In this document: positions 34,718-43,775 of the stretch, piece by piece
How the letters are laid out: each line of letters starts with the position of its first letter
How positions within the stretch are numbered: position 1 is the stretch's first letter
Origin: Phycisphaerae bacterium
GTDB lineage: Bacteria; Planctomycetota; Phycisphaerae; Sedimentisphaerales; Anaerobacaceae
Length of the DNA stretch: 64,000 nucleotides
Assembly: GCA_012744475.1 (NCBI GenBank)
Contig: JAAYBV010000097.1
Span: 1 to 64,000, forward strand
Direction: 5' to 3'
The notes under the pieces: generated by a model
Database searches by the model: none
Told to the model about the DNA's origin: nothing
What the model saw: the letters and a program-made list of their open reading frames with translations, nothing else
Program-made: the position numbers and the translations under genes

Positions 34718-37579
34718 ATGGCAGACGAGAACAAGAAGAACTACCGCGACACCCTGAACCTGCCGCAAACGAGCTTTGCGATGAAGGCCAACCTCGTGCA
34801 GCGCGAGCCCCAGATGCGCCAGCGCTGGGCGAAGGAGAGTATCTACACGCAGATTCGCGAGGCCCGGCTGGGCGCCCCGCTCTACGTCCTGCACGACGGC
34901 CCGCCCTACGCCAACGGCGACATCCACATGGGCCACGTCATCAACAAGGTCCTCAAGGACTTCGTCGTCAAATACAAGACGATGGCCGGCTTCGACGCGC
35001 CGTACATCCCGGGCTGGGACTGCCACGGGCTGCCCATCGAGGCCAAGGTGATGACCGACCTGGGCGAGAAGGTCCGGCAGATGAGCAAGACGGAGGTCCG
35101 CCGCGAGTGCATGAAGTACGCCAGCAAGTACGTCAAGCTCCAGAGCCGGCAGTTCCAGGACCTCGGCGTGTTCGGCGACTTCGAGAATCCCTACCTGACC
35201 TTCAAGCCGCAATACGAGGCCGGAATCCTGGAGGTCTTCGCGACGCTGGTGGGAAAGGGACTGGTCTATCGCCAGCTCAAGCCGATCCACTGGTCCGTCG
35301 GATGTGAGACGGCGCTGGCGGAGGCGGAGCTGGAATACAAAGACATCGCTTCGCCCAGCATCTTCGTCAACTTCAGTGCGACGCAGGAGACCACCGCACG
35401 GCTGATCGAGCTGGGAGTCGTCACGAATGATCAGACCAAGGATTCAGAGGTCGCCCTGATGATCTGGACGACCACGCCCTGGACGCTGGCAGCCAACCTG
35501 GCGGTCGCCGTGCATCCGAATCTCGAATACACCGCCGTCTCCTACGAGAAGGATGGACGCAAGTACACCTCCGTCGTCGCGACCGATCGCATCGAGGCCG
35601 TCGTCGCCGCCGGCGGCCTGACGCAAGGTCAATACGCCGTCGGAACCAAGACGGTCCGCGGTAGCGAACTCGAAGGACTTCGCTATCGGCACCCGTTCAT
35701 CGAGACCAATCCGACCGACAGGGACGCCTATATGGTGATCCTCGCCGAGTACGTGACCACCGAGGACGGCACGGGTCTGGTCCACACCGCGCCCGGCCAC
35801 GGCCAGGAAGACTATCTCTCGGGCCAGCGGTATGGCCTGGCGGTCTATTCGCCCGTCAAAGACGATGGCTGCTACGACGAGACCGTCCCCGACTGGCTGC
35901 AAGGCAAGAACGTGCTCTCCGTGGACAAGGAAGTCAACGAGCGCCTGGCAAGAACGGGCCGGCTGTTTGCCCAGCGAGAGATCGTCCACAGCTACCCCCA
36001 CTGCTGGCGAAGCAAAGGCCCGGTGATCTTCCGCGCAACCGAGCAGTGGTTCGTGGGCGTGGACAGGGACTTGCCCGACACCAGCCGCAACCTCCGTGCG
36101 ATGGCGATGGACGCCGTCGAGGAGGTCCGCTGGATTCCCGCGTGGGGCCAGAAGCGGATCGCGGGCATGCTCGAATCGCGGCCGGACTGGTGCATCAGCC
36201 GCCAGCGAAGCTGGGGTCTGCCGATCCCGGTCTTCACGATGCCGGATGGGCAGACGCTGCTGACGAAAGAATCGGTGATGGCGGTCGCCCGGCACATCGG
36301 CCAGCGCGGCTCCAATAGCTGGTTCACCGACTCGCCCCGCGAGATTCTGGGGGATGATTTCCACTTGCCCGAAGGGTTCGACCTCGACCATCTCCAGAAA
36401 GAAGAGAACATCTTCGACGTGTGGTTCGAGTCGGGCTGTAGCTGGTACAGCGTCGCGGTGGCGGCCGGCTGGCCAGTCCCGGTCGATCTGTACCTCGAAG
36501 GCTCCGACCAGCATCGCGGCTGGTTTCAGCTCTCCCTGCTGCCGGCGCTGGGCGCCACGGGAAAGCCCCCCTTCAAAAGCGTTCTGACGCACGGTTTTAC
36601 CGTCGACGAAAAGGGCATGAAGCAATCCAAGTCGCTGGGCAACTACATCAACGCCCAGGACGAGATCGCCAAGTACGGCGCCGACATCCTGCGGTTGTGG
36701 GTCGCCAGCGTCAACTACCAGGAGGACGTGCGCTGCAACGATGAGCTGATCGGCCGCACGCAGGACGCCTACCGCAAGATCCGCAACACACTCCGTTACC
36801 TGCTGGGCAACCTCGACGGCTTCGAGCCGGCCATTGACTCGATCCCGTACGACCGCATGTTCGAGATCGACAAGTGGGCCATGTGCCAGTTGCAGAAGCT
36901 GATCGCGGACGTCACCGACGCGTACGAGAACTTCGTGTTCCATCGCGTCTTCTCGCTGCTGTACAACTTCTGCACGGTCGAGATGAGCAGCATCTATATG
37001 GACGTCCTCAAGGACCGGATGTACTGCGACGCGACAGACGGCCTGTCCCGACGCAGCGGCCAGACCGTGATGTACGAGATCCTCAGCGCGCTCGTGCGGC
37101 TGCTGGCGCCGGTCCTGGCGCACACCGCCGAAGAGGCGTGGGAAGCGATGCCCTTCAAGCCGCAGGACTGCGCCAGCGTGCATCTGGTGAGCCTGCCAAA
37201 GGTCGATGCGAGCGTCGACTACGCGAGCCAGCAGGCCCGATGGCAGAAGATCATGGCCCTTCGCGATGAGGTCCTGCGTGCCCTCGAAGGACTCCGGCAG
37301 GACAAGACCATCGCCAGCAATCAGGAAGCGTCCGTGACGATGCGATGCACGGACGAAGATGCCGCCGCGATCGAGGCGTTCGGCGTCGAAGCGTTCGCAG
37401 CCCTCTGCATCGTCAGCGAGGTGAAGCTCGAACGATCCGCCGAGGCGACGACCGTCGCCGCCGCCAAAAGCCCACACGCCAAGTGTCAGCGCTGCTGGAA
37501 CTACTGGCCCAGCGTCGGCGCCAACGCCGACAGTCCCGACCTCTGCCAGCGCTGCGCCACCGTCGTCGCTCCTGCATAG
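34718..37579 (+). CDS. ileS: Isoleucyl-tRNA synthetase
   Basis: 953 aa from ATG 34718, about 9 nt after AAGGA; upstream in-frame ATGs lie across the terminator and promoter and are rejected. The HIGH motif is HMGH (70-73) in PPYANGDIHMGH. The editing domain contains WTTTPWTLAANLAV. The KMSKS element is the variant MKQSKSLGN near residue 635. The C-terminal zinc finger pairs are CQRC and CQRC near residues 922-948. Length and domains fit bacterial IleRS. It charges tRNA-Ile and edits valine. Confidence 0.95.
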   Translation: MADENKKNYRDTLNLPQTSFAMKANLVQREPQMRQRWAKESIYTQIREARLGAPLYVLHDGPPYANGDIHMGHVINKVLKDFVVKYKTMAGFDAPYIPGWDCHGLPIEAKVMTDLGEKVRQMSKTEVRRECMKYASKYVKLQSRQFQDLGVFGDFENPYLTFKPQYEAGILEVFATLVGKGLVYRQLKPIHWSVGCETALAEAELEYKDIASPSIFVNFSATQETTARLIELGVVTNDQTKDSEVALMIWTTTPWTLAANLAVAVHPNLEYTAVSYEKDGRKYTSVVATDRIEAVVAAGGLTQGQYAVGTKTVRGSELEGLRYRHPFIETNPTDRDAYMVILAEYVTTEDGTGLVHTAPGHGQEDYLSGQRYGLAVYSPVKDDGCYDETVPDWLQGKNVLSVDKEVNERLARTGRLFAQREIVHSYPHCWRSKGPVIFRATEQWFVGVDRDLPDTSRNLRAMAMDAVEEVRWIPAWGQKRIAGMLESRPDWCISRQRSWGLPIPVFTMPDGQTLLTKESVMAVARHIGQRGSNSWFTDSPREILGDDFHLPEGFDLDHLQKEENIFDVWFESGCSWYSVAVAAGWPVPVDLYLEGSDQHRGWFQLSLLPALGATGKPPFKSVLTHGFTVDEKGMKQSKSLGNYINAQDEIAKYGADILRLWVASVNYQEDVRCNDELIGRTQDAYRKIRNTLRYLLGNLDGFEPAIDSIPYDRMFEIDKWAMCQLQKLIADVTDAYENFVFHRVFSLLYNFCTVEMSSIYMDVLKDRMYCDATDGLSRRSGQTVMYEILSALVRLLAPVLAHTAEEAWEAMPFKPQDCASVHLVSLPKVDASVDYASQQARWQKIMALRDEVLRALEGLRQDKTIASNQEASVTMRCTDEDAAAIEAFGVEAFAALCIVSEVKLERSAEATTVAAAKSPHAKCQRCWNYWPSVGANADSPDLCQRCATVVAPA

Positions 37580-37732
37580 GCTGGCGGCCGGAGACCGTAG
37601 GCTTCGGGCTGGAGGAAGAGCTACGGTTTGCGCAGGGCACGGACCAAACCATTGAGAACTCTACACGTCTCGGCAGCAAAGGAAGATAGAAGCTCGGCAG
37701 ACTATCCGTAAGTCTGGTTTCCGTGCTCTCAG

Positions 37733-38188
37733 CTAGAGAGACGATGATCTGGTCGACGAAGTAGGCGCAGACATCCTCGAAGGCACGTCCGGCAGCGGGC
37801 ACAGTCTTTGGTCGCTGAATAGGCCATCCACATGCGCCGTGTTCAGACTGTATTCATTCAACTGATCGCACCTTCGTGGAGCAGACATGACGCGTTCTCT
37901 TGGAATGAGAAACACCCTAGATTCATCGAGGAAGATGACATCGCTATCCTTGACGAGGTTGACAACCGCCAGGAGATGGTAGTGATCTGGCAGTCCATTC
38001 GTTTGATACGAAGAGCCTGTGGTAGTCTTGACCTGAATCGCCCTAAAAACGCCGTGGCGAACTGCGATAAGGTCATTGCCTGAATCCTTAAGAGGTGGTG
38101 CCGCCTGCACATCAAATTGCAGCAACCGAAGTTGAACCAACAACTCCCCAAGGGTGCCAACTTTGATTTGCGTTGTTATGCCGTTCAT
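37733..38188 (-). CDS. PD-(D/E)XK nuclease-like protein, lower GC
   Basis: 151 aa from ATG 38188. TLGELLVQLRLLQFDVQAAPP, then SGNDLIAV and FRAIQVKTTTGSSY form a plausible PD-(D/E)XK core: Glu in the first helix, Asp in NDL and Q-x-K. Small proteins of this fold include Mrr/YraN-like and homing-type nucleases. The last 25 residues (rich in Ser/Arg) look unlike the rest and may be a decayed end. Base composition is clearly lower in GC than neighbours, suggesting acquisition by transfer. It follows the unknown gene at 38256 in the same direction. Confidence 0.55.
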   Translation of the reverse strand: MNGITTQIKVGTLGELLVQLRLLQFDVQAAPPLKDSGNDLIAVRHGVFRAIQVKTTTGSSYQTNGLPDHYHLLAVVNLVKDSDVIFLDESRVFLIPRERVMSAPRRCDQLNEYSLNTAHVDGLFSDQRLCPLPDVPSRMSAPTSSTRSSSL

Positions 38189-38255
38189 CTTACTTTTCCC
38201 AAATGGTCTTCCTTGTGGCTCTGAAGAGAAACAGGCTGTCAGTTTGCATGGGACT

Positions 38256-38816
38256 TCAAGGCGCCCGTTCGCCATATCTACGTAGGTTCGCAATAAGTGT
38301 GAGAGTCCCCTCATAGTCGGGCGAGTTCGCCCCAATTGTCAGAGCCTCACTCAATATTTCTGCATCAGCCGCGCATGAAGACAACACGTACCCTAGGGTC
38401 TTCTCCTCGGTCTGGTCGAGAGTGTGGTCAATGAGACATTCGTTGACCTCAAAGTCCCTCAATAAGTTGATGACAGCCTCCCGATCTCCACCCCTGTAAG
38501 CGCATTTCTCAACGATCGCAAAGTGGCCGCGATCCAATACCCACTCACCGGTCCCCATCGAGAGCTCCCAATCGGGCAGATTCGGAATGTTCCCAAAATA
38601 GGACGCGATCGTCTCTAAGGCTTCATAGTCATTCCCCGCCGCCACTTGCTCTTTGATAGAAGAAGCCCTGCTCACACACAATTCTATGTGCAGGAGTTTC
38701 GGCGGACCTGCGTACTCCACCGCTTCCCACCATGGGTGGGTTTGTATGCCAGCTTTCCTCACAGCTCTCGTAAACTGCATCCACTGTTCAGAATTGAGCT
38801 GATCCCTTATGTCCAT
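38256..38816 (-). CDS. Hypothetical protein in the low-GC patch
   Basis: 186 aa from ATG 38816, which has GGAAGG 6 nt upstream; further upstream ATGs lack an SD. No domain is recognised. The sequence is acidic and helical, with WWEAVEYAG, LETIASYFGNIPNLPDWEL and VEKCAYRGGDREAVINLL. The second half resembles helical-repeat immunity-like proteins, but this is only an impression. It lies 67 nt upstream of the nuclease-like gene; the two could form a unit. Confidence 0.6.
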   Translation of the reverse strand: MDIRDQLNSEQWMQFTRAVRKAGIQTHPWWEAVEYAGPPKLLHIELCVSRASSIKEQVAAGNDYEALETIASYFGNIPNLPDWELSMGTGEWVLDRGHFAIVEKCAYRGGDREAVINLLRDFEVNECLIDHTLDQTEEKTLGYVLSSCAADAEILSEALTIGANSPDYEGTLTLIANLRRYGERAP

Positions 38817-38982
38817 ATCGGACCTTCCAGCATCTCTGTCTATCTCGTCTTGCCCATCGGACATATCGGACTGATACATGTGGGACTTAAGTGCAACTAG
38901 GGAGCAGAGGGGAAGTTGACGCACGAGCCACAGCAGTGTCCATCGCGACGCGATGCGAGCCCCGTTACCTCCCGTCTCCAGT

Positions 38983-40032
38983 CTACGGTCTATGGCCTGC
39001 GAGCTGCTGCACAGCTCGCGTGTAGACTTCGTCGAGGGTGATGTGGGTGATGGCGTGGGCGGGGTTGGTGCTCTTGATCGCGAGACCGCGCGTCGCGACG
39101 TCACGGCCGACGATGCACTCAGGCCGGCGGTAGGGGCCGACGCGCAGCGGGTTGGACCAACTGAACATCATCACCAGCGGCTTGCCCAGCGCTGCGGCGA
39201 TATGGCCCGGTCCCGTGTCGTTGCTGATGACGATCCGGGCGGAGCGCAGCACCTCGACCAGTTCGGGCAGTGACGTGCGGCCGGCCAGGTTCACGATCCG
39301 GCACGTCGCGTGGCTCTGAATTCGCTCGATCATCGCGCTCTCGGCGCCGCTGCCGGTGGCGACGATGGCCAGCCCGTGCTCGGAGGCCAGCCGGCCGGCC
39401 AGCGATCCAAACCGCGCGGCGGGCCAACACTTGCTGATCTGGGCGGAACCGGGGATCAACACCGCGTATCGTTCGCGAGCCAGGTCGTGCTGCGACAGCA
39501 ACGCGCCGACAGCCTCGACGGCCGCCGGCTTCTCGGGCAGGACGAACTCCACGCCAAGGTCACAACCGCCCATCGCCTCGATGATCTTCATGTAGTAGTC
39601 GATCACGTGGACCCAGTCTGCGTGTCGCGGCACGGTGGTCGTGTAGAACCAATGGGCGAACTCCCGGCCCCAGACCGGGCCGAAACGATACTTGCAGCCG
39701 CAGGCCCAGGACAGCGACGCAGACCGCAGCAGCCCCTGGAGGTCCAGCACCGCGTCGAAGCGACGCCGACGCAGGTCGCCGATCAGGGACCCGAGGGCTT
39801 TCATCGCGAACGGACAGTACCACGCCTTGCCCAGCGTCTTGCGGTCGAAGTGGATGATCTCGTCCAGGTGCGGATGGCCCTCGATCAGCCCAGCAAACGC
39901 CGGACGGACAAGCCAGGTGATCCGCGCTTGCGGGAAGCTGCGGCGCAGCGCCGACAACGCCGGCAGCGCCATCACGATGTCGCCCAGCGAACTGGGCTTG
40001 ATCAGGAGAATGTTCTTCCACGCACTGGACAT
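38983..40032 (-). CDS. Glycosyltransferase family 9 (heptosyltransferase-like)
   Basis: 349 aa from ATG 40032. The N-terminal NILLIKPSSLGDIVMALPAL and the C-terminal SNDTGPGHIAAALGKP are hallmark GT9 motifs. VLIPGSAQISKCWP and NLAGRTSLPELVEVL are donor-site segments. GT9 enzymes add heptose or related sugars to lipopolysaccharide core in the cytoplasm. No other LPS genes are adjacent. It diverges from the NUDIX gene. Confidence 0.9.
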   Translation of the reverse strand: MSSAWKNILLIKPSSLGDIVMALPALSALRRSFPQARITWLVRPAFAGLIEGHPHLDEIIHFDRKTLGKAWYCPFAMKALGSLIGDLRRRRFDAVLDLQGLLRSASLSWACGCKYRFGPVWGREFAHWFYTTTVPRHADWVHVIDYYMKIIEAMGGCDLGVEFVLPEKPAAVEAVGALLSQHDLARERYAVLIPGSAQISKCWPAARFGSLAGRLASEHGLAIVATGSGAESAMIERIQSHATCRIVNLAGRTSLPELVEVLRSARIVISNDTGPGHIAAALGKPLVMMFSWSNPLRVGPYRRPECIVGRDVATRGLAIKSTNPAHAITHITLDEVYTRAVQQLAGHRP

Positions 40033-40176
40033 AAGCTGCAAATTCTACGCCAGCGCCGGCCCGCAAGCAACGGGCGATCCGCAATCGGCCGTTGAAATGT
40101 CCACATAGGCCGATAGAATGATGTCCCGCGACGCGTTCGACAGGGGTATGCACGCAGGCAGTAGAGGATTTGACGC

Positions 40177-40662
40177 ATGGCGAAGAAGGGCAGGTATGTG
40201 TACGACTGGCCCCGGCCGATGGTGACGGTCGACGCGGCGGTGTTTCGCTTCGCGCGGGGCAAGGCCTGGCTGTTGCTGGTCGAACGCAAGAAGGAACCAT
40301 ACAAAGGGCAATGGGCGATCCCGGGCGGTTTCGTCGAGATGGACGAGGAACTGGAGGACGCCGTTGCACGCGAGTTGAAGGAAGAGACCGGGCTGACGGG
40401 CATAGCCCTGGAGCAGTTGCGGGCCTTCGGCACGGTCGGCCGAGACCCTCGCGGCCGGCAGATCACCGTGGTCTTCACGGGCATCGCCGCCAAGGGGCAG
40501 ACAATCGTGCGTGGAGGCGACGACGCCGCCGAAGCCAGGTGGTTTCCCATCGACCGCCTGCCGGAGAACCTCGCCTTCGACCATGATCGCGTCACCCGCG
40601 CGGCCATCGCCCGACTGAAGCGAACGAACGCCTATCGCCAATCCGTAACCGAGCGCCGATAG
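40177..40662 (+). CDS. NUDIX hydrolase
   Basis: 161 aa. The NUDIX box is complete: GGFVEMDEELEDAVARELKE followed by ETGL. An N-terminal VTVDAAVFRF strand and a C-terminal DDAAEARWFPIDRLP fit the ADP-ribose/NrtR-like NUDIX group. It probably hydrolyses a nucleoside diphosphate derivative; the substrate is not determinable here. Confidence 0.9.
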   Translation: MAKKGRYVYDWPRPMVTVDAAVFRFARGKAWLLLVERKKEPYKGQWAIPGGFVEMDEELEDAVARELKEETGLTGIALEQLRAFGTVGRDPRGRQITVVFTGIAAKGQTIVRGGDDAAEARWFPIDRLPENLAFDHDRVTRAAIARLKRTNAYRQSVTERR

Positions 40663-40746
40663 TAGATTGACAGGCCGCGACGGCGGCTCTACGATGGCCC
40701 CGGCGTTGAGCGGTCCACCGAAACGGTCAGTAACAGGAGCACCACC

Positions 40747-41016
40747 ATGAGCGACGGCGCGTCCGAGGACTTCACCCCGGCCTACCTCAAACAGGCGATG
40801 AAGGCGTTCAAGAAGCGTCTGAAGCTGACGCGTCTCGATGCGGAGTCCACGTTGGGCGGAGGGCCTTTCAGCGGAGGCCGAAGCTCAGGCATCGTGGCCA
40901 TCCAGCCTCCGAACCAGTATCCGCGTCAGGTATGGGACAAGCTCGTGGAGATGGGCAGACTCCGCCACGCCGGCGGCGGGCTCTACCAGATGTGCCAGGA
41001 CCCTGAGGCCCACTGA
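40747..41016 (+). CDS. Small conserved-looking hypothetical protein
   Basis: 89 aa from ATG 40747 with AGGAGC upstream. A charged N-terminal helix (YLKQAMKAFKKRLKLTRLDAE) leads to a Gly-rich turn and a winged-helix-like end (YPRQVWDKLVEMGRLRHAGGG, LYQM). The end pattern suggests a small winged-helix fold. Function is unknown. Confidence 0.65.
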   Translation: MSDGASEDFTPAYLKQAMKAFKKRLKLTRLDAESTLGGGPFSGGRSSGIVAIQPPNQYPRQVWDKLVEMGRLRHAGGGLYQMCQDPEAH

Positions 41017-41049
41017 CGCGCGGGCCGTTGCCGAACGGCATGGGCCCGG

Positions 41050-42987
41050 TCACTCGCTCGAACCGGAAACGGCCTTCCTGACCTGCTGATTGAACATCCG
41101 CAACTGAACGGCGATTGCCCCGAGCGCCCACTCGATGTAGTGCAGGCGGTGTGCGGGCTTGCGGTGGCGTTCGATCATCAACCCTTGCTGAGCCGCATTC
41201 ACGAACCGGGCGATCACCTGCGAACTGATCTGCGTGGGCTGGGCCGCCCATCTCTTCAGTTGTTCGTACTGTCGTTGCAGCGCCCGGTCGGACCGGAGTT
41301 GCTCGGCGCTGAGATAGTCACCCGGATTCAGGGCCAGTTGCAGACCCTTCAGACACAGGATCAGCGGCTCGTAATTGGCCCTCCTCTCCAACCGAATGAA
41401 CTTGTATTGCTGGATGTAGGTCGTAGCCTGGGCCGGCGGCTTGTCGCCGATCTCATCGCCCCCGAGGTACCAGTTGCGCCGGCTGCGTCGGGCGAAGACC
41501 AGCTCTTCGCCCACGCTGCGCTGGGTGATCTCGTCATGGCCCATGCGGGACACCCAGAGGCCACCGGGTCTTCGTTCGGGCCCGCCTCCCAGTGCCAGCA
41601 GGCACTTGACGAACCCCAGAGGCAGGATGGTCTGCTCCTTGACCCTGCTCTTGAGCAGTTGGAAGGACAGGTGGAGGCTGTGCGGCTGAACCTGGAAGAA
41701 GCTGACCAACTCGTGGATCAACTGGTTCAGCAACCAAGGGTCGGAGCTGGCCGGCCGGGAAAGCTCGCCGGCAATGCTCAGCCTTCCGGGCGCCAGTTCG
41801 AGAAACCCCGAGGTGCGTCTTCGCTGTCCGGAACCGGTGTGGTCGTCGATGTAGCCTCCCAGCTTCCAGCAGAGCACGTCGAGGCAGAAATCGTAGAAGT
41901 ACCGGAATCCGTCGTACGCCGGATCCAACGCTTTGCAGATGCTGCGCCTGGATTCGATGGCATCGGGTCCCAGGCTGCTCAGCTCCAGCTCGAAGCCGAG
42001 CGGGATAAGTCCCGGCTGGAGGTTGGAGCGAATCCGATGCAGATGGGACTCCGCCACGCGCGAATCGAAGATACTGCGCGAAGCGCGCACGGCGTATTTG
42101 ACATAGTCGATCAGATCCAGGTTCTCCGACGGCATCATGTTCAGGCCCCGTTCGATGATCAGGTCCACCACGCTGCGGTTGGCGTTGATCATCCGCAAGG
42201 CCGCCACCAAACTGATCGACCGGGCGAAAAACCGCTCGCTGGTCCGCATGTGCTCCAGGTCGAAACGGTATCGGCTCTGGATCTGCTCGTCGAACTCGTT
42301 GAGCAACACCTGTCGCAGCACCAGCGACAGGTAATTGCGCAGGTATGGCTGCGCCTCCGGATCGTTCAGCAGATGGCGGATGCTCGGTCGTGGCCGGTCC
42401 AGTTCGCGTTCCAGCCAGTAATCGCTGATGGCATCCGTGTGGTAGTGGCTCATGACCAGATCGCGTTCGGTCGTGGCCAGCAGCTCGCGTTCGGCCAGGC
42501 GCTCCAGTTCGGCGTCGACGGTCCGCTCGCCGGGACGCGTGTGTCTCTGGAGGAACCGGTTGATGCGCTTGCGAAGCCACAGTTCGTGGATGAGATTGAC
42601 GTGAAACCGGTCGCCGAAGCGTGTGCGCATCGATTCGGGCGTCACGAGATAGGCCTGGGCCTCGACCGTCCCATGCGCGGTGTAGACATGGACCGTCTCC
42701 CTCTGGTAGCGTTTTCCTTCATATCGGTCGATCTCCGCCATCGCCGAGAGGGGCACGTCATGAATCACGAATCCTTCGATCCTGGCGTCCGGCGTCTTGA
42801 CGGCGTAGTAATACACGTTGTCCGGGCTGACCCGCCGATGGCCCGGCAGAAAGGCCGGCTCGGCAAACAACGTCTTGACGTCGATCTTCGAGGGCTTGCG
42901 CGTGAAGGCGAAGCCGCTGACCGATTGGAAGATGCGACTGTCTCGAAGCGATCCGTAGATGAAGAGGTTGACTTTTCGCTTGTGCAT
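41050..42987 (-). CDS. GGCT-domain protein fused to an amidoligase-like C-terminal region
   Basis: 645 aa from ATG 42987; the in-frame sequence upstream overlaps the GT2 gene and is rejected. Residues 6-115 are a gamma-glutamylcyclotransferase/AIG2-like domain (LFIYGSLRDSRIF; catalytic-type Glu90 in DRYEGKRYQRETV). The long remainder contains GFELELSSLG (331-340), FLELAPGRLS (395-404) and PHSLHLSFQL (435-444), in the order of the E-x-E, E-x-R and H-x-H-x-S type motifs of glutamine-synthetase-fold amidoligases; GGCT partners are known for that family. This part is inferred. It would make and break amide bonds on a peptide or metabolite. Last gene of a minus-strand cluster, 42 nt after GT2. Confidence 0.6.
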   Translation of the reverse strand: MHKRKVNLFIYGSLRDSRIFQSVSGFAFTRKPSKIDVKTLFAEPAFLPGHRRVSPDNVYYYAVKTPDARIEGFVIHDVPLSAMAEIDRYEGKRYQRETVHVYTAHGTVEAQAYLVTPESMRTRFGDRFHVNLIHELWLRKRINRFLQRHTRPGERTVDAELERLAERELLATTERDLVMSHYHTDAISDYWLERELDRPRPSIRHLLNDPEAQPYLRNYLSLVLRQVLLNEFDEQIQSRYRFDLEHMRTSERFFARSISLVAALRMINANRSVVDLIIERGLNMMPSENLDLIDYVKYAVRASRSIFDSRVAESHLHRIRSNLQPGLIPLGFELELSSLGPDAIESRRSICKALDPAYDGFRYFYDFCLDVLCWKLGGYIDDHTGSGQRRRTSGFLELAPGRLSIAGELSRPASSDPWLLNQLIHELVSFFQVQPHSLHLSFQLLKSRVKEQTILPLGFVKCLLALGGGPERRPGGLWVSRMGHDEITQRSVGEELVFARRSRRNWYLGGDEIGDKPPAQATTYIQQYKFIRLERRANYEPLILCLKGLQLALNPGDYLSAEQLRSDRALQRQYEQLKRWAAQPTQISSQVIARFVNAAQQGLMIERHRKPAHRLHYIEWALGAIAVQLRMFNQQVRKAVSGSSE

Positions 42988-43028
42988 AGACGGCTCGATC
43001 TGCCCCGTCGACCGACCGCTGCGTCCGG

Positions 43029-43772
43029 TCACGGTTCCCGTACGATGCGCCGTCGCAGTTGCCAGAGTTCCCGGAAGGCCCTCAGGATCACACGGAGGCT
43101 GGCTCCGGTCTGCCGCCCGGCGGTGCGTGGATAGTGGTGCACCCCCCGCTGCGTGATCGTGTACCCTTTTCGGGCGGCCCGCGCGAGAATCTCCGTGTCG
43201 ATCAGCGCCCCGGTGCTTTCCATCTTGATCCGGTCGAAGATGCCGCGGCGATACAGCTTGAAGGCGCAATCCACGTCGCGGACCTTCAGCGAGAACACCA
43301 GACCGGTGACCTTTGTCCAGAGCCACCCGTTGATCTTGCGGACGACGTTGTCCCGGCGGTTCATTCGGTAGCAACTGACGATGTCGTAGTCGTTCATCAG
43401 CGGCAGCAGCGCCGGCATCTCGCCAATGTCGAACTGGCCGTCGCCGTCGGTGTAGAAGACCAGTTCCTTGCGCGCCGCGCGGAAACCGGACTGGAGGGCG
43501 GCGCCGTAGCCGAGGTTGCGCTCGTGGTGAACGACGCGAACCCGCTCGTTGCCCGCGGCGATCTCATCGGCGATGCGTCCCGTCTCGTCGGCGCTGCCGT
43601 CGTCCACGATGATGATCTCGTAATCGGCGCCCAGCCCTTCGAGCACACGGACCGCCTGTTTGGCCACGCGCGCCACGTTGGCCTGCTCGTTGTAGCAGGG
43701 AAAGAAGACCGAAATGGATACGGCCGACGGCGACTGCCCACCCGGCGATGTCGGCCTGTCCGCCTGGACCAT
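43029..43772 (-). CDS. Family 2 glycosyltransferase, polyprenyl-phosphate sugar transferase-like
   Basis: 247 aa. FFPCYNEQANVARV, IIIVDDGSADETG, NLGYGAALQSGF and YTDGDGQFDIGE are typical of the DPM1-like GT2 group that loads a sugar on polyprenyl phosphate. Four-residue acceptor region VDCAFKLYRR is present. It starts 3 nt after the stop of the 1000-aa membrane protein gene, so the two are translationally close. Such enzymes supply lipid-linked sugar to membrane transferases, which fits the neighbour. Confidence 0.9.
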   Translation of the reverse strand: MVQADRPTSPGGQSPSAVSISVFFPCYNEQANVARVAKQAVRVLEGLGADYEIIIVDDGSADETGRIADEIAAGNERVRVVHHERNLGYGAALQSGFRAARKELVFYTDGDGQFDIGEMPALLPLMNDYDIVSCYRMNRRDNVVRKINGWLWTKVTGLVFSLKVRDVDCAFKLYRRGIFDRIKMESTGALIDTEILARAARKGYTITQRGVHHYPRTAGRQTGASLRVILRAFRELWQLRRRIVREP

Positions 43773-43775
43773 GGC

